Source of the DNA: Pelargonium tetragonum
Lineage: Eukaryota > Streptophyta > Magnoliopsida > Geraniales > Geraniaceae
Reading direction: 5' to 3'
Assembly: GCA_036897445.1 (NCBI GenBank)
Contig: JAYMTL010000082.1
Coordinates: 26,029 to 90,028, forward strand
Length of the DNA stretch: 64,000 nt
How positions within the stretch are numbered: position 1 is the stretch's first letter; each line of letters opens with the position of its first letter. Below are positions 12,095 through 24,606 of this stretch, piece after piece. A model generated the notes under the pieces. The model searched no databases. It was not told the DNA's origin and saw only the letters and a program-made list of their open reading frames with translations. The position numbers and the translations under genes are program-made.

Positions 12095-12424
12095 AGCGTT
12101 AGCGAGGTAATGCGTAGTATTAGAGTGTTTATAGTTAGTACGTTATCACATTATAATACCCACCAGCTTTAGATTTAGATTCTTTCTTTGACTTGGACTT
12201 GTTTTACTTACTTCTTTTCTTTATTTATTCCTTGTTTTAGAAGAGACAGGAACAGAAGCTATAGCAGGCGAAGCCGGAGCTGGAGCCTTAAGAAGAGGAG
12301 TAGCAAGAGGCGCTATGGGAGCTGTACCTATTGCCTTGTGGATTACTCTAAACTAGCTACCAAATAGCCTAGAAAAACCTTACTTTTAACGGAAATTCCT
12401 GCGAGTAAAACAGACCCTTACTAA
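12095..12424 (+). pseudogene. Frameshifted copy of the THQL/LTW membrane family
   Basis: Paralogue of the minus ORF at 22908. The first frame (from 12095, after TGA 12092) reads EVMRS, then HYNTHQL, two TAG, LTWTCFTY, matching EVN, HxYTHQL and LTWILLFTY of that ORF with the same spacing. The match then moves to another frame, open 12192-12389, which reads LEETG, an Ala/Gly-rich stretch with GAGALRRG, and GAVPIALW, corresponding to LRET, AAGALLR and GIPVLL of the 22908 product. DNA similarity is collinear across the shift: CACCAGCT, TTTGACTTGGA, AAGAGA-CAG. It is either a decayed copy or needs a frameshift near 12190-12240. TGA 12189-12191 interrupts the second frame upstream. Function unknown. 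Confidence 0.45.
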
Positions 12425-12745
12425 TAAAGAAAGATATAGCTAAGAGTTTAAAATAAGAAGAAACCTTTTCTTTTATTTTGCTTGTTCTGTCGCTCCACCG
12501 GATTCTTGGAGAAGCTAGGGGTATCCTGTTATTCATTTCATACCGAGAAGGCATTTAATATAACAAAAGAACTTACAAAACTTCCTTATAAAGTCCCCAA
12601 TGCTACAAACAACGCAAGGGAGTGGCTGGTAACTGAGGTCAGCTATTCACTTGTGAAACTTTTATACTGCCGAGAGTTTTCCCTCTTTCCCTTTTTAAGA
12701 AGCGGCTTCTTAAAAGCAAAGCTTCAGAAGTTCCGCATATATTAA
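12425..12745. other. Possible spacer with an unsupported frame
   Basis: A standard-code frame at 12482-12745 (87 codons) is present, but nothing in it is recognisable and it lacks island composition. Confidence 0.3.
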
Positions 12746-13009
12746 ACCTGCAAAAAAAGATCCTCCTACAACGTCCGCTCCTTTTTAACTTACTCTATAA
12801 CTTCTAAAGGAGGCTCTCAATTTAGTAACTCGGTAAGGGCTTCTCATGGTTTAACCTCAGTAACTCGAAGCTTCCCTATGCCTTACAATATAGATTTGCT
12901 GCTTCCAAAGCCTCTTTCTTCACTAGGGTACAGGCGGAGTATATTATACCTTTATAGGGATCCCTTCTTAGACTACCTTGTGGGAAATATTAAGGGGTAT
13001 GCAACCTAA
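12746..13009 (+). CDS. Possible soluble hypothetical protein
   Basis: Not recognised. The frame is open for 87 codons with no TAG, TAA or TGA from after TAA 12743-12745 to TAA 13007-13009. The product is Ser-rich with an N-terminal KKRSSY block, SFPMPYNID near residue 51, then a basic/aromatic C-terminus. There is no membrane segment and no clear start. Around 17 frames of this length are expected by chance in the window, so this is a weak call made on amino-acid balance only. Confidence 0.18.
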   Translation, partial: TCKKRSSYNVRSFLTYSITSKGGSQFSNSVRASHGLTSVTRSFPMPYNIDLLLPKPLSSLGYRRSILYLYRDPFLDYLVGNIKGYAT

Positions 13010-13331
13010 ATAGAAGCTGAGGCCTTCTAATTCAAATCTTTCCGTAAATAATGGAGGCACTAAAGTTTTGTTGTGATTGTATTGGAGTTATTAGGACAAA
13101 ACTAGCTATTAGCAACACTCTTGTAATGCTCTTGTCTACATTTAAGCGTAAAAATTTATAACTAATTTGCATATTTCAAAAGGAGCCTTGGGTTTTAATT
13201 TGGAACGTTCTATAGCACTAATCCATAAGAAAAACTAATAATCGGCCCGGATCCCTTCAGTTTTCAGTTGTAGAAGCGCTTAAATAGAGGAAATCCCAAT
13301 TCTTGCCACAGAGTCAAAACACACGGCACCC

Positions 13332-13407
13332 CTTTAATTTAAGAGATAGGCGGTAAACGCATGGCAATAGATAAGAAGAATTCTTAGGTTCGAACCCTAC
13401 GTTACAG
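13332..13407 (+). ncRNA. tRNA-like fold, degenerate
   Basis: A 76-nt span with a 7-position acceptor-like stem (13332-13338 with 13401-13407, one mismatch, one wobble) and a T-arm with loop TTCGAAC and four of five stem pairs. D and anticodon arms are not convincing. Likely a tRNA relic or chance; the isoacceptor cannot be assigned. Confidence 0.2.
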
Positions 13408-13673
13408 GGAAATTTGTCTAATTACAAGCGAGCGCTTGCGAGAGCCCTCTCCTTTCTTTCCGAACTTATTCAAGTATAAAAAGGAAAAGACTATCTTGTA
13501 TAACAAACTCAACCTGTATAGTCTGGATTTTGCTTAATCTTAATAAAGTAGTATTTCGTTAACATAAGTTATTAATCCTTAAGGATTTTTAGGTTCTGAA
13601 GCCCCCTAGAACACTAAATTTTCTTGACTAAGTCAGGGGAAATATCTGATTTGAAGTTTGACCAAATTCTCTA

Positions 13674-13708
13674 TAAAAAAGTCTCTATTCACATGACAAA
13701 TAGAGACT
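13674..13708 (-). terminator. Terminator-like hairpin
   Basis: On the minus strand, AGTCTCTATT pairs perfectly with AATAGAGACT around a 9-nt loop and is followed by a run of T. No gene is identified upstream on that strand. Confidence 0.3.
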
Positions 13709-16700
13709 CTTTCAACTTAGAATACTCTACTCAGAGCCTTGAATTCATTCCGAGTAAAAAAGGCTCCTCGGAAGCAGTCTAATAGGCTGAATGTAGGACT
13801 TAGGAATAGTCTATACCATAGAACGTTTTTACGCTCTTAGGATGCCAGAATCAAAGTCTTCGGTAATTCTAAATTCTATTAAAGGGAACCGTTCATCAAA
13901 TGAACTCGTGTAAACCTAATTCTAGACATTTTTCTCAAAAAACTCTGCCTTAAAAAGAAGGGGGTCCCCTAAAACAAGGTATCTCGCAGCTCGGTGACGT
14001 AGTAATTCTCCCAAGAATACCCCATAAAGGATTCCTAAAAGGTGTTAGAGTCACTGGTTTCTCTAAAGTGGGTTGAAGTAGAAGCAATAAAAACAAGCTT
14101 AGTATACTCCAAATGGCTAAGGGCTTCTTTTATCCCTAAGTTTTCCGGTTTATTAATAAAATAAAAGGAGGGGACTATAACTTAAAACTAAACTAGGGCT
14201 TAATTTATTTAGAGATTTTGTCAGGTTCACTGAGCCAATTACGAGATAAGTGGTGCCCGCTTTAAAAGATTTAGAATCCTAGGCCTAATTCTAATAGGGC
14301 TGTACCATGGGAGTAGAGGTATAATATCTAACTAAAGCTATCTGCAAGTGCCCCTAATTCTTTAAAAAGGATTGTAAAGTAATATCAACGACCCGGACTT
14401 TTGGCTATAAAGCACCTACTCCTGCGGATTATATTGCAGTAATTTTAAGAATAAGCAGCGCATTTAAATAGTCATTTAGGAGGTTTTCTAATAATTCTGT
14501 TAATTTAAGAAGTTCAAAAGCTTTGCAGTTAAAAAAGAAAAAGAATAGTTTTTCCCAGGCATCCGTCAAGTTTTATATAAGCCCGCATCCTGTTTCTAAA
14601 AAGAAACCGAGGCGCATACTTATTACAGAAAACCCACTCTAAGCCTCTTGCCGTAGCGTGAGATAGGGGCTTCTACATTTGTTTCGTACGTGGGTATAAA
14701 GAATTGCACTTTAAACCGTAATATTGAATTTTTGACTCACTCGATCTCAAAGGATTCCTATGCTTAGAAATTGGATTTCGATAAATGAATATGTTATCTT
14801 GATGCACAGCGGGGGAGTTTCCTTGTTTAGATTGAATGGGTTTACCAATAATAAGCTATAAATTCCGAATAATATAAAGTATTATAGATAGGGGCATATC
14901 GGCTCCGCGTCCTCGCTCCGGGGGCTACTTCGTACTTAAGTTGTTAACTGTTTTTTCAAGAGTATAAGGAGTCCCTTTTTAGGAAGCATACCCATAAGCG
15001 TATACCTCTTAAAAGCAACATATCACAGTCCAGGAGCTTCCGCAATAGAGTCTGATACTGGACTAATAGGGTCGTCTGCGGGTGCTATAGATAGATATTA
15101 AAGTAAATCTTACACAAGGAAAGCTTGCTTTATCAGGATTTATAAAAAGAGAATACCGTTAATCTTGTAACTTATAAACACTCCCGTCAGTATACTTATC
15201 TTATTAGGAAGCACATCCTTATCAAAAGTACGTAAGCATCAAGAATATCTAAAAATCTATCCTTGATTGAAACACAGTAAACCCCTCCGATTACGGGGTT
15301 AGGTCTGTAAAAGGCCCATTCCCTACCCTAAAAGCTTTTAAAACTCACTCAATAGGTAATTCAAAAATTCATGTACGAGACTTTTTATGTATAGCTAGAA
15401 CACTTAATTCTATATTAGACTTGCTTCTAGAAATTCCTTTAAAAGGTCTGATAAGCGAAGCTCTAGATTAGGGGAAACCTGAGAAATTAGATATTTACTT
15501 CTCTTAGGTTGCAATAAACAGTCCGGGGTTCGTTATTGGAATTAGCTGTCTGGGTTGCTATTGGGTTAACCAAAGGTATATGTAACAGTTTAGAAATTAA
15601 ATGACTTCGAGAAAACGAACGGGAGCTTAATAACAAACTATGGAATACTTTTTAGTTAGTATTAGACTTCCTAATTACTTATTGAGAATTTGGTGAAAGA
15701 CTCATATATAAATGCCATAGGCACTTTTTGACCTGAACCTTACGCTCTAGAAAAGAAAGTCATTTCTATTTAACGTTTTAGTGTCCTACACAAAGAAATA
15801 AGATTTTCTGTTGGGTCAAGAATGCTCTTTCTATACCCCTTACGCTACTCTGCACTTGGTTAAAAAAGAAACGAGAAAAAAAAAGGTACAAATAATTAAA
15901 AGTTCTTTCCACGGGTAAAAAACCTCTGCTAAATTTTCTTTAGTTTTAAATGAAAGATTTTTTGTTAAGCTTCCTCAATCGGGCAGACACTCTTGATAGT
16001 TAGTCTTGTATCTTGTAAAAGGTTTGCCATACGTTTTTTGAATTATGATTCGTTCTTGTCTTTAGACTTTTCTGAATTACCCTATAAGGTATCGAAAATG
16101 AAACGGGGCTTGTACGAGCCAAGAACAAGGAGCTTTCCTTTTTAATATACCTTATATCTGTAATAAGTATCCGAGCCCTTAATTTGCAATTTATAGGGTT
16201 TTTCCAATAGGGTTATCAACGGAGTCGTTTTCTTTTCACCAAACTATAAAACCCTGCAGAGAGTCTATCTTTTGTGTCATGCAGAGGGTCCTAGTGAGTT
16301 TCATTCCAGTAAAATCAATAAAAAGATACCTTTTATTTAACTCTTTTAAAGTGTAATGAACTAAAATGAGGGGTAAAAGAAATTTTAGATAAGATTTTTT
16401 TTTAATCCTCTTATGTTACAACCAAGCAAGGTATCTGGAATTTCATGTAATAACTACAAGGTCAATGCAATTAGTAGTAGTAGGAATAAAATCTAAGCAA
16501 GCTGTCGTCATTTAAGAAGACTAGATAAGAAAAAAACTTTCCTCATTCTTTCCGGTAGGTAATTTTGGACATATTAATATATAGGAGCTCCCGGTATCGA
16601 AAGGATCCGGTATTTTGACCCCGAATTATCATACAAAACTTAGAATGACCCGAATTTCTTATACAAAACCTGGATTTTAGGTAGTCATTGGCAGTTATTA

Positions 16701-16984
16701 AGAACTGCACTTAATTATAAGCGAGGTAGGCTGTTTAGTTAATACACAGGAAAATGACTGAAGTATAACTAGGATCTTATCCAATAGAATTTAAAACATT
16801 CATTAGCTTATCCTGGGCTGAATCCTAGAATCACACTTCCTTCCTAAAAAGAAAATTAGACAGAAGAATACTTAATGTAAAACAAGGTATACTCACTATA
16901 CCTTAATTCGGTTCAAACTAGTTATTTAAGCTCTCAACGCGTTTATTGGATTTTCCCCCTTTTTTAAGATATGACATCACACAG

Positions 16985-17047
16985 GGTTAATATTTGAACC
17001 ATTGACACAAAAGATTTAGCTGCTTTGCTCTAACCAGCAGCAAGTCC
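16985..17047 (-). tRNA. Phe/Tyr-like tRNA relic with CTA in the anticodon position
   Basis: Matches the mitochondrial Phe/Tyr tRNA pattern through the D-loop and stem (GCTGGTTAGAGCAAAG) and the variable/T region (TGTGTCAATGGTTCAAAT). A 4-bp D-stem (TGCT/AGCA) forms. The anticodon stem has four of five pairs around a 7-nt loop whose positions 34-36 read CTA, complementary to TAG, although U33 is replaced by G. The T-stem and 3' acceptor strand do not pair. Probably a relic; a TAG-decoding tRNA is possible but unproven. Confidence 0.35.
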
Positions 17048-20000
17048 CACTTATTTTTAGTTTTCTGGATCGAATATCGCTATAGACAGAGGTATATGCT
17101 CCTCATAAGGCTAGCGAAAAAGTAAGGTTGGAAAGAAAATACATTTGCATTCCTTATGGGAACCCGGATCGTTGGATTTTTTACTTGTAACTGATTTGGC
17201 TGGCGCGGGGTTTACATGAGGGTAGTGAGACCTCGTTTAAAATACTCGGATAATCTTTTACTAAAGTAATAGAAGCATAGATTTATGAGACCCTCTGTTA
17301 TACTAAATTAAGTAATGACTAGCAGCTAGTCACACGATTATTAAAAGAGTTTCTCTAATACTTTATTACGGAGTATTATGAAGTCAAAATTTTAGAGTAT
17401 AACTAAAGTAAATATTGCCCGTTAGTCATTCCATAAGGATACAGATTTTGTTACTGAATTATAATAGGATTTTTCAAGTGTATTTACTGATACAGATCAA
17501 GAAAGGCTTCTTCAAAACTCGACTACGGTATTATAGTCGGCAATTAGTTACTAAACATAATAACTGAAGTTATTAGCTACCTTCCCTTTGAGAGATCCCT
17601 TTTTATCTTACTAAGGCTGGTAAGTTAGGATTAAGGGGAGAACCTTTAGAAAAACAACAACCAATGCTAGATCCCTTATGGATTCCATCCCAGGGGTGTC
17701 TTATAGACAACTAATACCTTACGACATAAAGAAATTTTCCTCCGCGTTAACTTAGCAAGCTTCTTATCGTATTAAGTAGTGAGGATAATCTTCCTATTCA
17801 TTATATACAGAAGTTTCAACAAATTTATATTGGTATTTAAGAGGTCAGGTTCCGAATCGCTTCTTTTTTTAAGTATAGAATATAAATAACAAGATAATCC
17901 TTATGAACTGGTATTACTATTTCCTTCCTTGTGAAATCTTATTTATATAACTGTTATTGATATTGAATAGCGAGTCATTTAAATTAAAGCAAGTGTCTCT
18001 TTTATCAGAAAAGGACGAGAACTCTAATTAGACTTTTTATTACTTCAAGAAGGGTTTAGTACATTTAAAGGAGTCCACCAAAACGTTTCATGAACATGTG
18101 CTGACACTGAACCGGGTTTCCTTATAACTTTTAAACTCAAATTTCTTTACTTTTTGCTATATAGCTAGGCTAGTAAGGGTCTCCTTTAAACTTTATGGGG
18201 AGAAATTTATGACATAAGCGTTGTTGTCTTGCACCTAAAACACGGAGTTCGTACTACCTAACCATGCCCAGCAATAACTAAATCTGCACGGATAAGTAAC
18301 TCTTAGGTTATTGGCATCTCCACTTGGTTGTAGTTCGAAGGATTTTAGTTCCCAAGAATTAGCGTTGCCCTTAAAAAGGCTTACATATGTAAATTCAGTA
18401 GGGCAAAAAGCCCCTAATCAAAGAGTATTCTTTTAGTTCTCTTAGCTACAAAAGCCAATTATACGTAGAAACCCCCTTTTTATTTTAGAAAAGGTAGAAA
18501 CAGCACGATATATAAACCTCAATTAATAATGAGGTTTTCAAGTTGTAAATATACCACGGTTTGACTCTTCTTAGACACGCTTAAATCCATTACGTTAACG
18601 AATTCCCAACAAGAAGGGCTCTCTATAAGGTTTACCAGGTATACCTAGCTTTATAAATTGCTCAGATTGACAAAGCGGGTAGGAAGCCCCTCTTTTCTTT
18701 ATAAACAGGGGTTAAGTTACCGCGAATAAATCTAACTGCATTTAATCTTTTCTTTTGCCTACAATAGGCGACCGACTTCCTCAGCAAGACGTAAGAAACA
18801 TAAATTAAGATAGAGTGGTAGGATACCTGCTAGTATAAACCAAGACCCACAAGGTCAAGGCGATATATTTAACCTAACAGTGGTTAACTTACACTAGAGA
18901 TCATTAAGCCCAAAATCCCGTATTACAGGCTACGCCAATTACCTAAAATTTTTATAACTTGCTTCGAGAGAGCCTAAACAGTAAGGGTTCGTTTACTCAA
19001 GGAGTCACCTTGTATTGTATGTATTCCGATGACCCCTGCTAAAAGAGGTAAAAGAGGGGAGGGTCGAAATATTCCACGCCCTGACTTATATAAGAAATTT
19101 CTGAGGCATAGGCAATCAATATAGTGAGAAGTTCTAACTAGTTTACTTTACGGATCTCTCGAGTCGAGTATAGAATCACTTAATTAAATAGAGTTAAATA
19201 TTTCCAGCTAGGAAACTCAGGTATAAGTTTACTATAAAGTCCCTACCCGATTCCTACTTCCAGTCTTACCAGTCTTATATGATAGAGCTTTTGTGAATTG
19301 ACAAGTATATCATGGGTTCAAGTCGCAAAGTTCAGTTGCTTTTTCTATTTGTTTGTGTTTTGAAATTCCAAATTCCTTTTAAATGAAAAAAATCTCATTT
19401 CATGAAAGTTTCTTAGTTCTTCCAAATTTCTTTTCGAAATCTAGAATTTTGTTACACAACAATCTATAAAGTTTCTCATCTAGGAAGTGGTGAATCCTAG
19501 CTAGAAGGGGATATGTACTCGGTTCCTGTAGTAGCTTAAAAAGAAAAGGCCGCGGCTTAGAGCTATGCGTAAGAAAGGGCTATCAGTACTACTTTACCAG
19601 GGTGTCTTATAAACAGGGAACATATATCCCGTAAATGTACGAAGTGTAGATTGGTTTCCTTAGTCTTTTTTAGCTTCCTCAGATCGAACTTTAGTCTAAC
19701 TGCAAAAAATTGAGTATCTTTTCATTGTAATTCTAAATGTACAAGGTTCAAGTCGTATTGTGCTCTGTACTGATTTTAGAAGCTTGTTTTTCTTTAGGAA
19801 GTACAAGGTTAGGATCCTTCCTTAGTTAAAGTCATTATGGGCTTTTGCCGGTCTGGTAGAGGTTTTTTCAAAGGATGTTTGCAGTATCTGATATTCCAAG
19901 TTTCCGGTGAACAAGGAAAAGTAAGGGTAATCCCGGAGATTGAGTAGTAAACCCTAACGATTAGGCAATTAGGACTACAGTGAAGTGGTTAGAATAAGGC

Positions 20001-22066
20001 TTTTCGTTGTAGTTACAGCGAGGGAAGTCAAACAAAGGAATTCCTTTCTAGGAGGGGCCCATGTAGAACTAAACTTGTGTTTACTTCTAATCCAGGGTTT
20101 AAAGTAACTAGTAAAATATAGAGAGCTAAAGTAAGCTTTGTGTTTCCTATCCGTCTGGGTAAAGAGCACTTCTAAGAAATGGTAAAACTCTAAAATCTCC
20201 AGCCAGTTAATTAAGGTTAAAGTTTCAAATTTAATTAAGTTGTAAAAAGCACAATTACGAGTTACAAAGAATAGAAGAGTATAATAAAGGGGTTGCTTGT
20301 TCCTGTGTATTCGAATTAAGGGTAATTTAGAAAGGAGTATAAATATAACTGAAACTAAAGAAAGTCCTAAGTTTCCGATAAAGCTAGTAATAAAAAGTTA
20401 GGGAATAAAAAAAGGGTCCTTATAAAGTCAATCCTGTAAGCGGCCTTGTATACTCTATTTGTTGGTTGAGGTTAAAGTCTTTTAGCTAGTTAAAAGGAAT
20501 TTTCCCTTATTCTAGAGAGGGATTTCCTTGTTATTAGTTTAAGATTAATAGTTTTAATAATAGATTGTAGGGAAGGGTCTTAAGAAACAAGGTATGCATA
20601 ATAAGTAACAAGTAAGTCAGCAAGAAAGCAAGGCTTTTTATGAACTACACTTGACAGGTATAGGCTCTGAAATCTGTTTAGTAATGTAAATTCTATAAAG
20701 TAAGTTCTGAATACTAGGGAATCCCCATTTTGGAATCAGGGGGTTTTTTGTTTTTTTACTGAATTTCTTACTCTTAATTATGAAGCGTGCGCGAGAGAGA
20801 GTGGTATAGCTTTATTTTGAGAAAACTAGGCTTGCTGCTTATATTATAGAGGATTCGCTTGATTTAGATCTATTTCTTATTCGAATTTCCCTATATTATC
20901 TTTCATTCTTTTTTAATACCCGAGACTTTTGCTTTGAAACCGCTTGAGTTTTTTACTAGGGGAACCCGAGGGCTGTCTTACCAAGATTAACATATTTTAA
21001 CTGTACCTAACTCTGGGTACTCCTTAGAAAAGAGTTCTACTTTCTCGCCCAAAGACTTATGGATCCTTTTAGTTCATAGTAGTTCTAATTCCCTTCTTTC
21101 TCCAAAGAGATTCCCAATCTATGAGGACTCCTCCTTTACACCTGAACTTACCAAATTTCTTATAGAAGAGTCTCTTGAATCATAACATATCATATATAAG
21201 CATTCCTACTATGTATAATACGGACTCTAAGACCCCCTTTTTTGCTTAAGCTCTAGACACGCCTCAGTCTTAGAAATATAAAGTATAAGAATTCTCTTTT
21301 ATTTTAGATATTATAGAAGAGGCGCCTTTACCTTGCTCCCCGAGTTTCTTATTTTTATTTAACCTGGGTTTCTCAGTTAGCTATTATATAATTTGTATTT
21401 GTTCAAAAAAACTAAAAATGAATTTCTCTAGGAAGAAGGGAGTAACAATTTATAAAGAAAGCCGGCATTTGAAATAGGAAGTTCCTCCGTCTTCGGATAA
21501 CTTATAGGGTTAAAGAGAACTTACCGCTGTAGGACTTCTCGTCTATTAAAGAAGCCACTTCCTTTTCACTTTTAAGCCTAATAAAAAAGTATAAGCTTCC
21601 CTTTTGGTTAAGCCCTTCCTATATAAATATTCTTAGAGATTCCAGAGTTTTCCCATTTTTCTTAGAAGCGCTCTTTACCTTTAAACACAGGGGCTTCCCT
21701 TTGCCTTGGTTAGCTCCTAAATAACTTAATTGCTTGGGGACCCGTTTATCCCTTTACTTAATTCCTGGATAATTTATAAGTACAATAAGTAAGTATAAGA
21801 ATTTCTTAATATAGCTACTAAGACAACGCAAGAGTTCAAGTCCCGTACCTAGAAGATATGAGACTAAGGCTCCCTTGCTTAGATTAGAGAAGCTAAAACA
21901 GAACAAAAAATACAGTAACACGGGAATACTAAGGTTCTAATCTCATAAGACTTCTAAGCCTAATAAACCAAACCAAGAAATCTCTACCGTATCGCTCTAG
22001 AAACCGATAAACCTCTATAACTAGCTAAGTCAACTTCTAAGGTAAGGAGAATCTTTTATCTTGTAA
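17048..22066. other. No gene seen
   Basis: Non-coding in appearance. A His/Ser-like T-arm (ATCATGGGTTCAAGTC) lies near 19308-19325 without a complete cloverleaf. A terminator-like hairpin is at 20720. Confidence 0.4.
20720..20749 (+). terminator. Terminator-like hairpin with T-run
   Basis: AATCCCC (20720-20726) pairs with GGGGGTT (20739-20745) including one T-G wobble, with a 12-nt loop, running into TTTTTT. No upstream gene is visible, so its role is unknown. Confidence 0.3.
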
Positions 22067-22907
22067 AAAACTTAGTCCTATCTTAAAAAGCTTGTGCTTT
22101 CTACTAAAACTAATACTAGAAGCCTACCTGCTTACAGAATTCCTACCCCAGCTCTTTCCTTTGAAAACATTCCGGGCATGAAAACTGGGAATAAATAGAA
22201 ATATCCGATACAGCAAAGCTTTTCTTTCATTCTTAAGAACCTGTCAAGCAACTGCTATAAAACCTGTCTTTAATAACAATAACCTGGTTTACCTAATTTA
22301 AATTATAAAAGGAAGTAAATCCAGGCCTGTTTTACCCGGTAAAGTTATAGCGCTAGGAACACCCAGTCTTGAATCCCTTAATTAGAAAATTCTACTCTTG
22401 GCTTTAGCCTCTAGCAGGAAAACCCATTTCTTAGAACAATGCCGAAGTTTATCTCTAGAATAGCTTTTTTGATACTCGTGGGTTTTTTACGTTTTGTCAG
22501 TGTTCATTTTTTTATTATATAATTTTGGAGTTGCTTTAGAGATTAGAGAATTTGGTTTAGCTCTGTTAACTAGGTAGGGAAGCAAGGAAGATAAACTATT
22601 ACCTAACTCTATAATCTTTCTTTTCTCTCTCTCTAGAATACTAAAGAGAGGTATAATCCTTAAACAACTAAAACTAGTAAACTCTATTACTTTCTTACTA
22701 CCTACCTTCCTTTTTATAAAATGAAAATTCTATGCTCCTAGCAAAAAACAATAAGAAGAGTCTAATTCCTCTTAGCTCCAAGTGGATACATTAGCTATGG
22801 CCTATCCATTATACTTAATACAATCCTTAACTATCTATACAACTAGAACAAAAGCTCCTATACAATATATATAGTAGACCTATAACTATAGTTAAGTAAC
22901 TATTCTA

Positions 22908-23258
22908 TTACTATAATATAAATAAGTAACTCTATAACTATAAGAAAACGACTAATAATATAAGGAATAATACAATTAATATAATAGCTATAATAAGCAG
23001 TACAGGTATCCCCCATAATAACACGAAGACAGTTATAACCCATAAGCGTAGTAAAGCTCCCGCAGCTCTTACTGTTTCTCTTAAATAAAGCTACCAGGTA
23101 ATATAAAACAACTAAGCCTGCTAAGTCAACCGAGTCGGGTAAGTAAACAAAAGAATCCAAGTCAAAGTCAATAGCTGGAGCTGGTGTGTGTACTAATGTA
23201 TGGATACAGATTCAAACAACTATAATGCATTAACCTCCTTCGGTTGAAGGGCTCTAAA
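22908..23258 (-). CDS. Best copy of the KEVN/THQL membrane family, eight TAG
   Basis: Product not recognised. On the minus strand the frame is open for 116 codons from TGA (23259-23261) to TAA (22908-22910), with eight TAG and no TAA/TGA. Layout: polar N-terminus with QPKEVNAL, then IH-TAG-YTHQL near residue 25, LTLTWILLFTY (first membrane segment), LLYLRET near residue 65, AAGALLR, then a long hydrophobic region with LLWGIPVLLI to the C-terminus. KEVN, THQL, LTW, LxET and GIP are shared in order with the copies at 12095 and 31439; KEVN recurs at 30599. The sequence AAGGAGGTTAA encodes KEVN and should not be taken as a ribosome binding site. A different standard-code frame (to 22900) overlaps but is not the conserved one. 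Confidence 0.6.
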
Positions 23259-23474
23259 TCACTGAAGTTATTTAAAAATAATACAACGTCAATCTTTATA
23301 TATAATAAAATATAATAAAAGCCCTTACTTATAAATATTCTCTGTTTACCTAAGATAAAGGAGGATCTTCTCGGGTAGTAAAAGTGGGAATGAAATCGCT
23401 TTTAAGTATAAAACTAATTCTTATATACTATCTTATATCTTATCCGCGTTAGGAGGGTCCGTAGATAGTACAGA

Positions 23475-23486
23475 GGAGCGCGCTCC
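23475..23486. repeat. 12-bp G+C palindrome
   Basis: GGAGCGCGCTCC, a perfect palindrome about 220 bp from the 5' end of the minus ORF at 22908. Role unknown. Confidence 0.5.
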
Positions 23487-24606
23487 CGTTGTCTTGTTCC
23501 CACCACCTTTATGGACATAAGTATAAGTTTACACGAGGGCCCGCCTAGAAAAGCTTCGTCACAGGATATGTATATATAATAGCAGCTATAAAACTTTTAC
23601 TTATCCTATAAAAGCTAGAGCTCACAAGTAGATTTAACTGACTCCTGTTGTCCTAGTTAAAAAAAGACACTACAAGACTGTTTCCTAAAAATTAAGCCAG
23701 TAACGCGATTTGTGAGTTACCTCCTTAGCATATCCTCATTTCTAGGTCAGCGCAGCGGAATCCCCTTTTTAATTAAAGAATTATTTATTCCTTAAGACAC
23801 AGTTATTTATAATTTATGGAGTAAAATAATATGTTAGAAGGTGTCTTTAATTTAAGCTAACTACGTTTTTACATTTGGCAAATCAAAAAGGGTTCGCAAT
23901 ATGAAAGCAAGGGTTACCTGGACTGGAATGGTAGAGACCCGTTAGCATTTACGATACAACTCCCGGAACTTAGTATATAAAAGACTAGGCATGCCCTCTT
24001 TAGCCTGAGCAATTTCGTTAGCGCATTACAAAGTAAACTTAAGTAGTCTAAATTTCAAAGCGATTCACATTCTTTTGCAGCATTATCTTAACTTTTTATA
24101 GATTATTCTAATTTAGCTCTAACTTCAGCTATTATATAAACTGAAAAGAGGATTGCTCAGCAAGTACTTTATGTAAGCTTTTATCTCTTTCTTCCCAAAC
24201 GAGAAACAGACAAAGCAAGGAATACCCTTATAAAAAGAAATTCCTATTCTATTATTCTTAGTATAAGTAAGCTACAAGAACTAATCGAGAACTGTAGTAG
24301 TCAAGCTAAGAGAAAGATTCTCAAAAAGGTATATACTATATGAATCTAATACCTATATTCTAAGTAAAAAAGTAAAATGGCTACGAAAAAGGTTGGCGAA
24401 GGCTTATTATTTAGAGTTCTGGGAAGCACTTACCGATTTTAACTTACACTTTTTTTATAGCATAGACTTTCATTTGATTATCTATTTGCTACTAGAGTCT
24501 TACTCTGAATAAAAGAGTTTTGAAAACACCTCGCCCGTAATTGTACAGGATTTCCCGTATATTACTTGGTTAGTAAAGGACGTAGTTACAAGAAACTGAA
24601 ATCCCT
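23487..24606. other. No gene seen
   Basis: A+T-rich spacer with G+C clusters; nothing else found. Confidence 0.4.

Larger units (their letters stand above)
13010..16984. other. No gene; hairpins and a weak tRNA-like fold
   Basis: Holds a tRNA-shaped fold at 13332-13407, a terminator-like hairpin at 13674-13708 and the palindrome CAAGCG-AG-CGCTTG at 13425-13438. Otherwise featureless. Confidence 0.4.

Noticed and set aside
22067-22273. Plus frame of 68 codons with two TAG
   Set aside because: It has protein-like residues but no island composition or shared motif; many such frames arise by chance.
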